Assembly: GCF_037477895.1 (NCBI RefSeq)
Contig: NZ_CP132744.1
Span: forward strand, 558,001 to 622,000
Reading direction: 5' to 3'
Length of the DNA: 64,000 nt
DNA from: Mycetohabitans endofungorum
Lineage (GTDB): Bacteria; Pseudomonadota; Gammaproteobacteria; Burkholderiales; Burkholderiaceae
Below, in pieces: positions 20,401 through 28,917 of this stretch (the stretch's first letter is position 1; each line of letters opens with the position of its first letter). The position numbers and the translations under genes were made by a program. A model generated the notes under the pieces. That model worked only from the letters and a program-made list of their open reading frames with translations. It ran no database searches and had not been told where the DNA came from.

Positions 20401-20574
20401 GCGATTGGCACGGGCGTGATCGGCGGGATGCTGACCGCAACGTTCCTGGCGATTTTCATGATCCCCATGTTCTATGTTGTGATCCGCGATCGTTTTGGCT
20501 CGGACAACAAGCCGGCGGGTGAGCCGACGCCGTCACGCATCGAAGGTAACGGCTCGAACCAGCAAGGGCATTGA
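17401..20574 (+). CDS. bpeB: RND multidrug efflux pump (BpeB/AcrB/MexB-like)
   Basis: Proton-driven inner-membrane HAE1 pump, 1057 residues, full length. The N-terminus [19 protein letters not shown] is canonical. TM4 holds the proton-relay pair in [19 protein letters not shown], and TM10 the lysine in [18 protein letters not shown]. Two large periplasmic loops are intact. Closest resemblance by motif is BpeB/MexB rather than AmrB. It is preceded by GAGGAG at 17386-17391 and followed by the channel gene, whose start follows the pump stop (20574) after 1 bp. Expected substrates are diverse hydrophobic drugs; expression is expected to be controlled by the divergent TetR repressor. Confidence 0.96.
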   Translation: MAKFFIDRPIFAWVIAIILMLAGVVSIFQLPVAQYPTIAPPAIQVSANYPGASAKTVENTVTQVIEQQMSGLDHLLYLSSTSDDSGSATITLTFAPGTDPDIAQVQVQNKLQLATPLLPQVVQQLGTKVTKSSSSFLLVMAFVSKDGGMSKYDLANYVASKVQDPISRIDGVGTVTLFGSQYAMRIWLDPTKLTNYSLTPIDVQQALLTQNVQVAGGQLGGTPAKPGQMLQATITEATLLNTPEQFGNILLKVNPDGSRVRLKDVARVELGGENYNFDTKYNGQPTAGFGIQLATGANALATAKAVRQKIDELSKYFPQGLVVEYPYDTTPFVKLSIEEVVKTLLEGIVLVFLVMYLFLQNLRATVIPTIAVPVVLLGTFAIMNAAGFSINVLSMFGLVLAIGLLVDDAIVVVENVERVMAEEGLSPREATRKAMGQITGALIGVALVLSAVFVPVALSSGSVGAIYRQFSLTIVSAMVLSVLVALILTPALCATILKPIPAGHHEAKTGFFGWFNRTFDRSRDKYHDGVQHVIRRSGRWLMIYLAVIVAVGLLFMRLPTSFLPDEDQGTMFVLVQAPSGSTQERTAKVLQDVQHYLLQDEKDIVESVFTVNGFSFAGRGQNSGLVFVRMKDYSQRLASNQKVQALVQRTSAHFASYKDAMVIPVNPPSIPELGTASGFDFELQDRGGLGHEKLMEARNQLLGMAAKDPTLALVRPNGLNDMPQFKINIDREKAQALGVSASSIDQTFSIAWASQYVNNFLDTDGRIKKVYLQSDAPFRMNPEDLANWYVRSASGTMVPFTSIATGNWTFGSPKLERYNGISAVEIQGQAAPGKSTGQAMAAMEAIAAKLPAGIGFEWTGLSFQERQSGSQAPILYGISILVVFLCLAALYESWSIPFAVILVVPLGVIGALLAVTLRGLENDVFFQVGLLTTVGLSAKNAILIVEFARELQQKEGMSARAAAMKAARLRLRPILMTSLAFILGVFPLAVSNGAGSGSQHAIGTGVIGGMLTATFLAIFMIPMFYVVIRDRFGSDNKPAGEPTPSRIEGNGSNQQGH

Positions 20575-20575
20575 T

Positions 20576-22096
20576 ATGAAACCGATGAGCAAGCTTCCCA
20601 TCGCCGTGGCCGTTGCCGCGCTGGTATCGGCGTGCACATTCCAGCCGAAGTACGAGCGCCCAGCGCCGCCCGTTGCGTCGACGTTTCCGCAGAGCGGTGT
20701 CTATGCGACGCAGCCGCGTGTAGCGCCTGGCCAGCAGGGCGCCAACGGTGTGGCCGCTGCTGATATCGGCTGGCGCGAGTTGTTCAACGATCCGCGCTTG
20801 CAGCGACTGATTGAGTTGTCGCTGCACAACAACCGGGATCTCGCGGTCGCGGTCTTGAAGGTGCAGCAGGCCGCCGCGCAGTATCGCGTGACCCGCGCGG
20901 ACCTGCTTCCAACACTGGACGCGGTAGGCAGCGAGACCAAGACGCGTACGCCGAGGAATTTGTCGTCCTTTGATCGCACGATCAGCAACCAGTATTCGGT
21001 TGGTTTGTCGGCGTCATGGGAGATCGACTTCTGGGGCCGCTTGCGTAGCCTAAAGGATCAGGCGCTCGCACAGTACCTGGCGACCGCCCAGGCGCGTAAA
21101 GCTGCTGAGATCCTGCTGGTGTCGCAGGTTGCTGACCAATACCTGACGGTATTGGCCGCGGACGAGCAACTCGCGCTCACGCAGCGCACGCTTGATACCG
21201 CGAACGCATCGTATAACCTGGCGAAACTGCAGTTCGACACCGGTATCGGCTCCGAACTCGATCTGCGTCAGTCGCAGGGGATCGTCGAGCAGGCGCGTGC
21301 CAACCTGCAGGCGCAGCAGCGCGTGCGCGCGCAGGCCGAAAATGCCCTCGTGCTGCTGGTCGGCCAGCCGCTGCCGGAAGACCTGCCGGCCGGCCTGCCG
21401 CTGAACGCACAGAGTCTGCTCGCGGACATCCCGGCCGGGCTGCCGTCAGATCTGCTCACGCGCCGTCCGGACGTGATGGAGGCCGAACAGAGGTTGCTGG
21501 CGGCCAATGCAAATATCGGCGCCGCGCGTGCCGCGTTCTTCCCGAATATCTCGTTGACCGGCAACTTCGGTACGCTGTCGCCGACACTGGGTGGGCTGTT
21601 CAAGCCGGGATCGGCTGCCTGGGGATTTACGCCGAAGATCGATTTGCCGATTTTCGAGGGTGGGTTGAACGTCGCGAATCTGCAATTGGCCGACGTCGGC
21701 AAAAAAATTGCGATCGCGCAGTACGAGAAGGCGATCCAAACTGCATTTCGCGAAGTGGCCGATGGCCTGGCCGCGCGCGGCACGTATGATCAGCAAATCC
21801 AGTCGCTGGACCGCTATGTGGCCTCGCAGCAACGGCGGCTTGAGCTGTCCGAGTTGCGTTATCGCAATGGCGTTGACAGCTATCTGAATGTGCTGACTGC
21901 ACAAACCGACCTCTATGGCGCTCAGCAGTCGCTAATTTCGGCGCGGTTGAACCGGCTGACGAATCTCGTCGACCTATATCAATGCCTCGGCGGTGGTTGG
22001 CTGCAGCACACCGGCGATACCCCGCGGCCGGCTGACGCGGCGGCGGCGTTGGGTGCGGCGAGCACGCCAGTGACGGTGTCAGCGAGCGACGGTTAA
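20576..22096 (+). CDS. oprB: RND efflux outer-membrane channel lipoprotein (OprB/OprM-like)
   Basis: Trimeric outer-membrane factor of the TolC/NodT type, 506 residues from the ATG at 20576, one base after the pump stop, suggesting translational coupling. The signal ends at the lipobox VSACTFQPKYERP. Two repeats of the outer-membrane efflux domain are present, including ISLTGNFGTLSPTLGGLF and the C-terminal SELRYRNGVDSYLNVLTAQ block conserved in this family. A longer open frame starting at 20495 overlaps the pump gene and is not used. Confidence 0.94.
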   Translation: MKPMSKLPIAVAVAALVSACTFQPKYERPAPPVASTFPQSGVYATQPRVAPGQQGANGVAAADIGWRELFNDPRLQRLIELSLHNNRDLAVAVLKVQQAAAQYRVTRADLLPTLDAVGSETKTRTPRNLSSFDRTISNQYSVGLSASWEIDFWGRLRSLKDQALAQYLATAQARKAAEILLVSQVADQYLTVLAADEQLALTQRTLDTANASYNLAKLQFDTGIGSELDLRQSQGIVEQARANLQAQQRVRAQAENALVLLVGQPLPEDLPAGLPLNAQSLLADIPAGLPSDLLTRRPDVMEAEQRLLAANANIGAARAAFFPNISLTGNFGTLSPTLGGLFKPGSAAWGFTPKIDLPIFEGGLNVANLQLADVGKKIAIAQYEKAIQTAFREVADGLAARGTYDQQIQSLDRYVASQQRRLELSELRYRNGVDSYLNVLTAQTDLYGAQQSLISARLNRLTNLVDLYQCLGGGWLQHTGDTPRPADAAAALGAASTPVTVSASDG

Positions 22097-22247
22097 GCGC
22101 GATGCGCGTGACGTTCGTTGGCGTCCCGCAGTCGCCCCCAATCGTCCTGGACCGGCTTTCGCAGGACACGGCGGGAGGGCGTTGCGAGTGCGCGCGGTCA
22201 TGGCTGCGTGCGGTGGCGCGCATTCGCTTCGAAGGAGACTGTCATCT

Positions 22248-23687
22248 ATGAGCGCCGGCCTGAACCCCCACCAACGCTGGCTTGCGTTGATGATACTCTG
22301 TCTCGGCGTGCTAATGATCGTGCTCGACACGACGATCGTCAACGTCGCCCTGCCGTCGATCCGTGCCGATCTCGGCTTTACGGAAACCACACTGGTGTGG
22401 GTCGTCAACGCCTACATGCTGACCTTCGGTGGTTTCCTGCTGCTGGGCGGACGGCTCGGCGACCTATACGGTCACCGCCGCGTATTCCTGGCCGGCATCA
22501 CATTCTTCACACTCGCGTCGCTTGCGTGCGGGCTGTCGACGACGCAGCACGCGCTGGTCGCCGCGCGAGCGGTGCAAGGCCTGGGCGGGGCGGTGGTGTC
22601 CGCGGTGTCGCTGTCGCTAATCATGAACCTGTTTACCGAAGCGGGCGAGCGCGCGCGCGCGATGGGAGTGTACGGCTTTGTATGCGCCGGCGGTGGCAGC
22701 ATTGGCGTGCTGCTTGGTGGCTTGCTGACAAGCGTGTTGAGCTGGCACTGGATTTTTCTGGTCAATCTACCGATCGGCATCGCGGTCTATGGGCTGTGCG
22801 CGGTATGGCTGCCATCGCGCCGCGCCGACGCGCTGCCGGCACGCGTGGACATCGGCGGCGCCATCACCGTGACCGCCTCGCTGATGTTGGCCGTCTACGC
22901 GATCGTGAACGGTAACCAGGCCGGTTGGTTGTCGCACACGACGCTCGGGTTGATCGCATTGGCCGTTGCACTACTTATCGGTTTCATTGTCGTCGAGGCG
23001 CGGGTGCGCGCGCCGCTGATGCCGCTCGGGTTGTTCCGCCTGCGCAACATCGCAGTCGCGAATCTGGTCGCCGTGTTGTGGGCCGCAGCCATGTTCGCCT
23101 GGTTCTTCCTCTCCGCGCTATATATGCAGCGCGTGCTCGGCTATAACCCACTCGAGGTGGGGCTCGCGTTCCTGCCGGGGAACCTGATCATGGCGTTTTT
23201 CTCGCTGGGGTTGTCAGCCCGGCTGATCATGCGCTTCGGAATCCGCCGTCCGCTCGGCGTCGGCTTGCTGGCTGCGGCGCTTGGATTGGCGCTGTTTGCA
23301 CGCGCGCCGGTGGACGGCGGCTTCCTGCTGGACGTGCTGCCCGGCATGGCGCTGTTGGGCTTGGGCGCGGGCATTGCGTTCAATCCGTTGCTATTGGCCG
23401 CAATGGGCGAAGTGGATCCATCCGAATCGGGGCTCGCGTCCGGCGTGGTCAATACGGCGTTCATGATGGGGGGCGCGCTGGGACTGGCCGTGCTGGCCAG
23501 CGTCGCGGCGGCACGTACCGACGCGCTGGCCGCGTCCGGCACCGTGGCGCAGGCTGCGCTCAACGCCGGGTATCACGTCGCGTTTGGCATCGGTGCATTA
23601 TTTGCGTTGTTGGCCGGCGTGCTTGGCTCCACACTGCTGCGCGTCAAGTCGCCCGCGCCCGACGTCCAGTCGGCGCTGACCGATTGA
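22248..23687 (+). CDS. DHA2-family MFS drug exporter (EmrB/QacA type)
   Basis: A 479-residue transporter with 14 predicted membrane segments. The ATG at 22248 is preceded by GAAGGAG at 22231-22237. Motif D1-like LDTTIVNVALPSI lies in TM1, and motif A is GRLGDLYGHRRVFLAG after TM2; motif C-like glycines (VQGLGGAVVSAVSLSL) are in TM4-5. DHA2 members export cationic or hydrophobic compounds in exchange for protons. It follows the RND operon on the same strand after 151 bp, so it could be co-expressed with the pump, but it has no dedicated membrane-fusion partner here. Confidence 0.9.
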   Translation: MSAGLNPHQRWLALMILCLGVLMIVLDTTIVNVALPSIRADLGFTETTLVWVVNAYMLTFGGFLLLGGRLGDLYGHRRVFLAGITFFTLASLACGLSTTQHALVAARAVQGLGGAVVSAVSLSLIMNLFTEAGERARAMGVYGFVCAGGGSIGVLLGGLLTSVLSWHWIFLVNLPIGIAVYGLCAVWLPSRRADALPARVDIGGAITVTASLMLAVYAIVNGNQAGWLSHTTLGLIALAVALLIGFIVVEARVRAPLMPLGLFRLRNIAVANLVAVLWAAAMFAWFFLSALYMQRVLGYNPLEVGLAFLPGNLIMAFFSLGLSARLIMRFGIRRPLGVGLLAAALGLALFARAPVDGGFLLDVLPGMALLGLGAGIAFNPLLLAAMGEVDPSESGLASGVVNTAFMMGGALGLAVLASVAAARTDALAASGTVAQAALNAGYHVAFGIGALFALLAGVLGSTLLRVKSPAPDVQSALTD

Positions 23688-23719
23688 TCGCAGCCCGGCC
23701 GGACAGGATGCTGCCGCGC

Positions 23720-24060
23720 TCAGAATGCGTAGCGGCCGACGATGAACAGCAGGTTGCCCGCGTTGATGCTGCCCAAGTGCGGTATGAACGTACCCATCAC
23801 CGAAGCGCGCCGGTATGTATCGGATTGACGCGACCGGCGTCGCGAGTGGGAACGGCACGTAGTGCAGCACGTCGCTGCGTGCAGTGATGGCTGCGATGAA
23901 GCCCCCGCCGGCCGCCCAGCATGAGCCGTGGTGAACCACTGCCGCGAATAGCCGGCTATGGACTCGACATGGCATAGCAGGTCGATGGCCGCCGATGTTG
24001 TGCTGATCGTTGGTTGGCCACAAGTAATGTGAGCCGCCGCTGACGAACCGAGCGTTGGGC
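23720..24060 (-). pseudogene. pagP: Decayed lipid A palmitoyltransferase (pagP remnant)
   Basis: No intact frame exists here, but two minus-strand frames together resemble the C-terminal half of PagP: one holds ARSDVLHYVPFPLATPVASI plus RYIP, the other SVMGTFIPHLGSINAG and ends NLLFIVGRYAF at a stop at 23720-23722. PagP proteins end with a similar IPFP...LASVRY...VMGTYIP...GNVLFVFGR pattern and a C-terminal Phe. An upstream piece GYSRQWFTT also fits the family. A frameshift and a lost N-terminus are therefore inferred. The identification is from memory of the family, not from a search. Confidence 0.55.
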
Positions 24061-24099
24061 CGATGATGGCTAGCAGGGCGGGATGTCGATTGCAAGTCG

Positions 24100-24894
24100 T
24101 TACAGCGGGCGCCGCCACCGTACCAACAGGCTGGCGCCGTACGCGATGGCGGACAGCGAGGTGATCCAGAAGCTCGTCGGCCAGTCGGTGTAGAACGCCA
24201 GCGTGATGCCGCTCCATGCCTGCGCGAGCGCAAGCAGGGCCGCACACGCGACGCCGGCGCCGATCCGCGTGGTGAGATTCTGCGCGGCAGCGGCCGGCCC
24301 TACCATTAGCGTGAATACGAGCAGCACGCCGACGATTTGTGTGCATTGCGCGACCGCGATGGCGACAACCGCCAGGAACAGCACCGATACGGCGCGCAGC
24401 GACACGCCTTTGGCCTCAGCTAACTCGGGCTGCAGGCTCGAGAAAATCAGCGGCCGTGCGATTGCCGCTAACGCGGTAAGGGCCAGCAGCGCCAGCCAGG
24501 CGAGCGATGCCAGCACGCTGGTGCTCACGCCCAGCACGTTGCCGAACAACAGCGTGGTGACCTGCGTCGCATAGGCAGTGAAGAAATGCAGGAACAGCAA
24601 GCCGGCGCCGAGCGACAACGACAGCGTGATACCGATGGCGACGTCGCGTCCAGACAGGCGTTCGCCGAGTGCGCCCATCGCAATGCCGGCCGCGACCGTG
24701 AAGCCGATCATGCCCCACAGCGGCGAGACGCCGAGCAGCGCGGCGCCGGTGGCGCCGGTGAAGCCGACATGCGACAGCGCATGTCCCGCAAAGGTCTGCT
24801 GGCGCATCACCAGAAAGAAGCCGACGATGCCGGCGACGATCGCGACGATACCGGACGCCGCGAACGCGTTGATCATGAACTCGTATTCAAACAT
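24100..24894 (-). CDS. znuB: Zinc/manganese-type ABC importer permease (ZnuB-like)
   Basis: Inner-membrane permease of an ABC-3 metal importer, 264 residues from the ATG complement of 24892-24894, with about eight membrane segments. The family core LVMRQQTFAGHALSHVGFTG and the later VGVLLVFTLMVGPAAAAQNL are clear. It overlaps the 3' end of znuC by 8 bp and is the last gene of the znuA-znuC-znuB operon. The 48 codons upstream in this frame are an Ala-Thr repeat made by the antisense of the His-Ser hexamer region and are not part of the gene. Confidence 0.9.
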   Translation of the reverse strand: MFEYEFMINAFAASGIVAIVAGIVGFFLVMRQQTFAGHALSHVGFTGATGAALLGVSPLWGMIGFTVAAGIAMGALGERLSGRDVAIGITLSLSLGAGLLFLHFFTAYATQVTTLLFGNVLGVSTSVLASLAWLALLALTALAAIARPLIFSSLQPELAEAKGVSLRAVSVLFLAVVAIAVAQCTQIVGVLLVFTLMVGPAAAAQNLTTRIGAGVACAALLALAQAWSGITLAFYTDWPTSFWITSLSAIAYGASLLVRWRRPL

Positions 24895-25834
24895 CGTGTG
24901 TTCCGCGGCGCGCGAGGGGGTGGTCGGGCTGGCGTGCCATCGACAGGTGATCAGAGCCAGGGTCCGACGCAGCGCTATGCTGATGGCTGTGGCTGTGGCT
25001 GTGGCTGTGGCTGTGGCTGTGGCTGTGGCCGCCGTCATCTTCGTGCGCGTGATCGCGCTTCTCGATTTCCACGCCGCCGGACATCACAAAGATCCGTCCG
25101 GCAAGTCGCATGACGTCGATCGGCGCGCCATATAACCGTGACAGTACCGGTGGCGTGATGACCTCGTCGACGGTGCCGAGCGCGGCGCGGCCGTTGCCCA
25201 GGTAGAGCACGCGGTCGATCGCGTTGAGTAGTGGATTGAGTTCATGGGCGCTGAACAGCACGGTGATGCCCAATTGGCGCTGTACCCGCCGCACCAACTC
25301 GATGACGCCGGCTTGGTGGTTCGGATCCAAGCTGATCAGCGGTTCATCCAGCAATAGTAATCGGGGCTGGCCGAGCAGGCATTGCGCGAGCAGCAGGCGC
25401 TGGCGTTCGCCGCCCGACAGTTCGGCGAGGGGCCGATCAGCCAGCGCCGACGCGCCGACGATCGCCAGTGCGTCGTCCACCGCTCGGCGGGTGCGGCTGC
25501 GGGCCAGCGTGATTCCCCAGCGGTGCCCGTTGACCGCGCATGCTACAAAGTCCCGGCCGGACAGGCGCCGCGCCGCCGGTGTGCTGCGCACCTGCGGCAT
25601 GTAGCCGATCGCGGCATTGCCGCGCGTGACGGGCTGCCCGAGCACGCGTAGCGTGCCGCGGGAGGGGGGCACTAGCCCGAGCAGCGCACGCATTAGCGTG
25701 GTTTTGCCGGCACCGTTGGGACCCAGTACGCCGATGAACTCGCCGTTGTCCACCGTGAAGCTGACATCGTCGAGCAGGCGGCGTGGGCCCAATTCGAGCG
25801 TGACACGATCCAGCTCGATCGCCGGGGCAGTCAT
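24887..25834 (-). CDS. znuC: Zinc/manganese-type ABC importer ATPase with His-rich tail (ZnuC-like)
   Basis: Cytosolic ATPase subunit, 315 residues. Walker A is GPNGAGKTT, signature ELSGGERQRLLLAQ, Walker B LLLLDEPLISLDP, and the switch His is in LFSAHELN. After the ABC domain the protein carries an extra C-terminal tail of about 60 residues in which residues about 269-283 are (His-Ser) repeats inside a longer His/Asp-rich segment. That tail probably binds metal, by analogy with His-rich loops elsewhere in zinc importers; this role is inferred. It overlaps znuA by ATGA (25831-25834) and znuB by 8 bp. Confidence 0.9.
   Translation of the reverse strand: MTAPAIELDRVTLELGPRRLLDDVSFTVDNGEFIGVLGPNGAGKTTLMRALLGLVPPSRGTLRVLGQPVTRGNAAIGYMPQVRSTPAARRLSGRDFVACAVNGHRWGITLARSRTRRAVDDALAIVGASALADRPLAELSGGERQRLLLAQCLLGQPRLLLLDEPLISLDPNHQAGVIELVRRVQRQLGITVLFSAHELNPLLNAIDRVLYLGNGRAALGTVDEVITPPVLSRLYGAPIDVMRLAGRIFVMSGGVEIEKRDHAHEDDGGHSHSHSHSHSHSHSHQHSAASDPGSDHLSMARQPDHPLARRGTHDV
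24985..25029. repeat. Hexamer tandem repeat encoding the His-Ser tail
   Basis: Seven perfect tandem copies of GGCTGT (plus strand) run from 24985 to 25026, followed by a partial GGC. Read on the minus strand they encode alternating His and Ser in znuC. Because the unit is 6 bp, copy-number change by slippage would stay in frame and lengthen or shorten the tail. Confidence 0.97.
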
Positions 25835-26730
25835 TGAGCCTGTCCTTGCAATGCCTTTTCCAAGGCGTCGAGTTGTTCCAGCATCCATTGCCGGTACGTT
25901 TTGCCGTCTGGCTCCGTTTCGGTAACGTGCACCGTCGGCACATGTGACTGCTGCGCAATCTTCAGCATCCGTTGGGTCGACGTGTCGCTGGCCTGGCTGT
26001 TGTAAATGAGCACCTTCACCTGCTGCGTCCTCAAGTCGCGCTCGAAGGCGGCGACATCGGCCGCGCTGGGCTCCGTCTCGTTCATTGCCGCAAGCTGAAA
26101 ACGTTCGTTGCGCATCGTCAAGCCGATGGCCTCGGCCATGTAGCCGAACACGGGTTCCGTCGCGGTCACCGGCGCGCCTTGATAACGTTGTTTCAATGCT
26201 GCAATTTTCTCATCGATTGGCTTGAGCGAGTCGATAAATTGCGTCAGTCGGATGGCGTAGTCGGCCTTGTGCGCCGGATCCGCCTGTACGAGGAACGCAC
26301 TGACCGCACGCGCCACCGCCGGCATGGTCGCGGGCAGGTACCACAGGTGCGGATTGTCGCCCGGCTTCTTGCCCACCAGCTCGGCGGCGACGATCTCGGT
26401 GCGCGCCTGGCGGTTTGCGCGCGCGCCGGCGAGCAACTTGGGCAGCCATGGATCGTAGTTCGCGCCGTTGTAGACGACCAGTTGCGCGGAGGCGAGCGCG
26501 CGCGCGGTTTTGGGGCTGGCTTCGAACAGGTGCGGATCCTGCTCGGGGTTGCTCAGAATGCTGGTGACCGACACATGCGGGCCGCCCAGCGCCTGGACCA
26601 GTTCGCCATAGAAGTTTTCGGCTGCGACGACTTGAATCGTCTGGGAGGCCGCAGCGCGTGCGGGTGCGGCGGTCAATAGCGGCAGGCACAGGGCGATCGA
26701 TGTGGCAACGGTTGCGACAAGGCGTTTCAT
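25831..26730 (-). CDS. znuA: Zinc/manganese-type ABC importer substrate-binding protein (ZnuA-like)
   Basis: Periplasmic cluster A-I binding protein, 299 residues, with a Sec signal ending at about PARAAA. The ATG complement of 26728-26730 is used; the open frame continues to 27405 but runs antisense through the next gene. Ligand candidates are His in EQDPHLFEASP and His in DNPHLWYLP. At the position where ZnuA has His in HDAFGYF this protein reads TEPVFGYMAEAIG, so Glu replaces His. It has no His-rich loop. It heads the znuACB operon; a Zur-like site lies about 107 bp upstream. Confidence 0.88.
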   Translation of the reverse strand: MKRLVATVATSIALCLPLLTAAPARAAASQTIQVVAAENFYGELVQALGGPHVSVTSILSNPEQDPHLFEASPKTARALASAQLVVYNGANYDPWLPKLLAGARANRQARTEIVAAELVGKKPGDNPHLWYLPATMPAVARAVSAFLVQADPAHKADYAIRLTQFIDSLKPIDEKIAALKQRYQGAPVTATEPVFGYMAEAIGLTMRNERFQLAAMNETEPSAADVAAFERDLRTQQVKVLIYNSQASDTSTQRMLKIAQQSHVPTVHVTETEPDGKTYRQWMLEQLDALEKALQGQAQ

Positions 26731-26836
26731 CAAACGGCTCCGGATAGGTCCGCGACGCGGCGGACCGGGATCGACGAAAGGCCCGCTCCGACAGCGACCG
26801 GGCGCGGGCGTGCTGGCGTCATCGCACGAGAATAGA

Positions 26837-26851
26837 TGATATAACATAACA
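26837..26851. promoter_or_regulatory. Zur-like box between znuA and the divergent ABC exporter
   Basis: The 15-mer TGATATAACATAACA is AT-rich and close to palindromic, and its reverse complement TGTTATGTTATATCA resembles proteobacterial Zur sites of the TGTTATRTTATAACA type. It sits 107 bp from the znuA start and 78 bp from the ATG at 26929 of the divergent exporter. The assignment is by resemblance and position only. Confidence 0.6.
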
Positions 26852-26928
26852 GCGCACCGCCGCCGCTCACCCTCGTATCGGGGGCCGTGGCCAGCGTATT
26901 TCGGGGGACGTCGAGGCTGAACAAAACG

Positions 26929-27903
26929 ATGGCTTCTGTTATCGTCCCAAACATGCAAACGATTCTTTCCGTATCCAACCTTTCGAAGACGTATGCGTCT
27001 GGGTTTCAGGCGCTGCACGACATCAACCTCGATATCCGGCGTGGCGAAATCTTCGCACTGCTCGGGCCGAACGGCGCGGGCAAGACGACGCTGATCAGCA
27101 TTATCTGCGGTATCGTCAATCCGAGCGCGGGCCGCGTGACGGTCGACGGCCATGACATCATCACCGATTATCGCGCCGCGCGCGCGACCATTGGGCTGGT
27201 GCCGCAAGAGTTGACCACTGACACGTTCGAATCGGTCTGGGGCACGGTCTCGTTCAGCCGCGGCCTGTTCGGCAAGCCGGCCGATCCTGCGCATATCGAA
27301 AAAGTGCTCAAGGCGCTGTCGCTCTGGGACAAGAAGGACAACAAGATCCGCACGCTGTCCGGCGGTATGAAGCGGCGCGTGATGATTGCCAAGGCGCTGT
27401 CGCACGAGCCGCGTATATTGTTTCTAGATGAGCCGACCGCAGGCGTGGACGTCGAGTTGCGGCGCGACATGTGGCGACTCGTGCGCTCGTTGCGCGACAG
27501 CGGCGTGACGATTATCCTGACCACGCACTATATCGATGAAGCGGAGGAGATGGCCGATCGCATCGGCGTGATCCGCAACGGCGAGATCATTCTCGTCGAT
27601 CAGAAGACCGAGTTGATGCGCAAGCTCGGCAAGAAGCAACTCACGCTGCAACTGCACATGCCGCTGCAGCGCGTCCCGCAGCAGCTTGCTGCATACCGGC
27701 TTGAGCTGGCGCGCGGCGGCAACGAGCTAATCTACACTTATGACGAGCGTGCTGAGCACGCGGGTATCATCGAGTTGCTGCGCGCGCTGGATGACGCGAA
27801 TATCGCGTTCAGGGACTTGCAGACGACGCAAAGCTCGCTGGAGGACATCTTCGTGAGCCTCATGCAAGAGCGCCGCGAACCATCAAGACAGGAGGCGCTG
27901 TGA
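26929..27903 (+). CDS. ABC-2 exporter ATPase (YadG-like)
   Basis: ATP-binding subunit of an ABC-2 exporter. Walker A is [14 protein letters not shown], signature [15 protein letters not shown], Walker [17 protein letters not shown], and the H-loop is [15 protein letters not shown]. Starts at 26887 (GTG), 26929 (ATG) and 26953 (ATG) are possible; I use 26929 (324 residues), although 26953 fits the usual first residues better and no strong Shine-Dalgarno separates them. Its TGA shares one base with the ATG of the permease (TGATG at 27901-27905). The pair resembles the YadGH exporter; substrate unknown. It is divergent from znuA across about 200 bp. Confidence 0.92.
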   Translation: MASVIVPNMQTILSVSNLSKTYASGFQALHDINLDIRRGEIFALLGPNGAGKTTLISIICGIVNPSAGRVTVDGHDIITDYRAARATIGLVPQELTTDTFESVWGTVSFSRGLFGKPADPAHIEKVLKALSLWDKKDNKIRTLSGGMKRRVMIAKALSHEPRILFLDEPTAGVDVELRRDMWRLVRSLRDSGVTIILTTHYIDEAEEMADRIGVIRNGEIILVDQKTELMRKLGKKQLTLQLHMPLQRVPQQLAAYRLELARGGNELIYTYDERAEHAGIIELLRALDDANIAFRDLQTTQSSLEDIFVSLMQERREPSRQEAL

Positions 27904-28664
27904 TGAACGTGTATGCGATCCGTGCGATCTATCGCTTCGAGATGGCGCGTACCTGGCGCACGCTGATGCAGAGCATCGTGTCGCCAGTGATTTCAACGTC
28001 GCTGTATTTCATCGTGTTCGGTGCGGCCATCGGCTCGCGTATCCAGCATGTCAACGGCGTGAGCTACGGGGCATTCATCGTGCCCGGACTGATCATGCTG
28101 TCGCTGCTCACGCAAAGCATTTCGAATGCCTCGTTCGGTATCTACTTTCCGCGTTTCACCGGGACGATCTACGAGCTGCTGTCCGCGCCGGTGTCGTATG
28201 TCGAGATCGTGATCGGCTATGTTGGTGCGGCCGCGACCAAGTCGATCATGCTGGGACTGATCATTTTCGCGACGGCCCACCTGTTCGTGCCGGTCCAGGT
28301 CAACCATCCGGGTTTCATGTTGTTGTTTCTGCTGCTGACCGCGTTCACATTCGCGCTGTTCGGCTTCATCATCGGCGTGTGGGCCGACAACTTCGAGAAG
28401 CTACAGGTCGTGCCGTTGCTGATCATCACGCCGCTAACGTTTCTCGGTGGCAGCTTCTATTCGATCGACATGCTGCCGCCGTTTTGGCGCACGGTGGCAC
28501 TGTTTAACCCAGTCGTGTATCTGGTCAGCGGATTTCGCTGGAGTTTTCAGGGCGAGGCCGAGGTGAGCATCGGCGTCTGCCTGGGCGTGACGATCTCATG
28601 CCTGGCGCTGTTTATGGCGATCGTCGCGTGGATCTTCAAGACCGGGTACCGCCTGAAGAGCTGA
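27903..28664 (+). CDS. ABC-2 exporter permease (YadH-like)
   Basis: Inner-membrane permease, 253 residues, with about six hydrophobic segments and the ABC-2 family signature region [20 protein letters not shown]. The ATG at 27903 is preceded by GGAGG at 27891-27895 and overlaps the ATPase stop by one base, so the two are translationally coupled. In related genomes this pair is annotated as an ABC transporter permease of the YadH/NodJ type. No substrate can be read. Confidence 0.9.
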   Translation: MNVYAIRAIYRFEMARTWRTLMQSIVSPVISTSLYFIVFGAAIGSRIQHVNGVSYGAFIVPGLIMLSLLTQSISNASFGIYFPRFTGTIYELLSAPVSYVEIVIGYVGAAATKSIMLGLIIFATAHLFVPVQVNHPGFMLLFLLLTAFTFALFGFIIGVWADNFEKLQVVPLLIITPLTFLGGSFYSIDMLPPFWRTVALFNPVVYLVSGFRWSFQGEAEVSIGVCLGVTISCLALFMAIVAWIFKTGYRLKS

Positions 28665-28917
28665 GCATGCCGGCGCCAGCTTTGCGTGCTTCGCGAATCC
28701 GAATCCTGTAGCGAGGCTGCGCGTGGCGTGCCCGCGCACGGCTGGTGCCGGACCAAACCTTGATCATCGAATCCCCGTCGTAAAAATCCGCCGTAGCGTA
28801 GCGCGGCGGTAACGGGGCAGGGAATGCCACCGCCGAGGAAATCGACAGTTTGACCGGCAAACTACGAAGATTTGTTTTCCTGAACGGCGGGTGCTGCCAA
28901 TGCGGTAAGCGCTTCGT

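Noticed and set aside
24985..25029. Possible CRISPR or mini-satellite array
   Set aside because: Units are contiguous 6-mers without spacers and lie in a coding sequence.
24586..25135. Plus-strand frames over znuB/znuC, including a cysteine-glycine run from the hexamer repeat
   Set aside because: They are shadows of the minus-strand ABC genes, and the Cys-Gly run is just the other strand of the His-Ser repeat.
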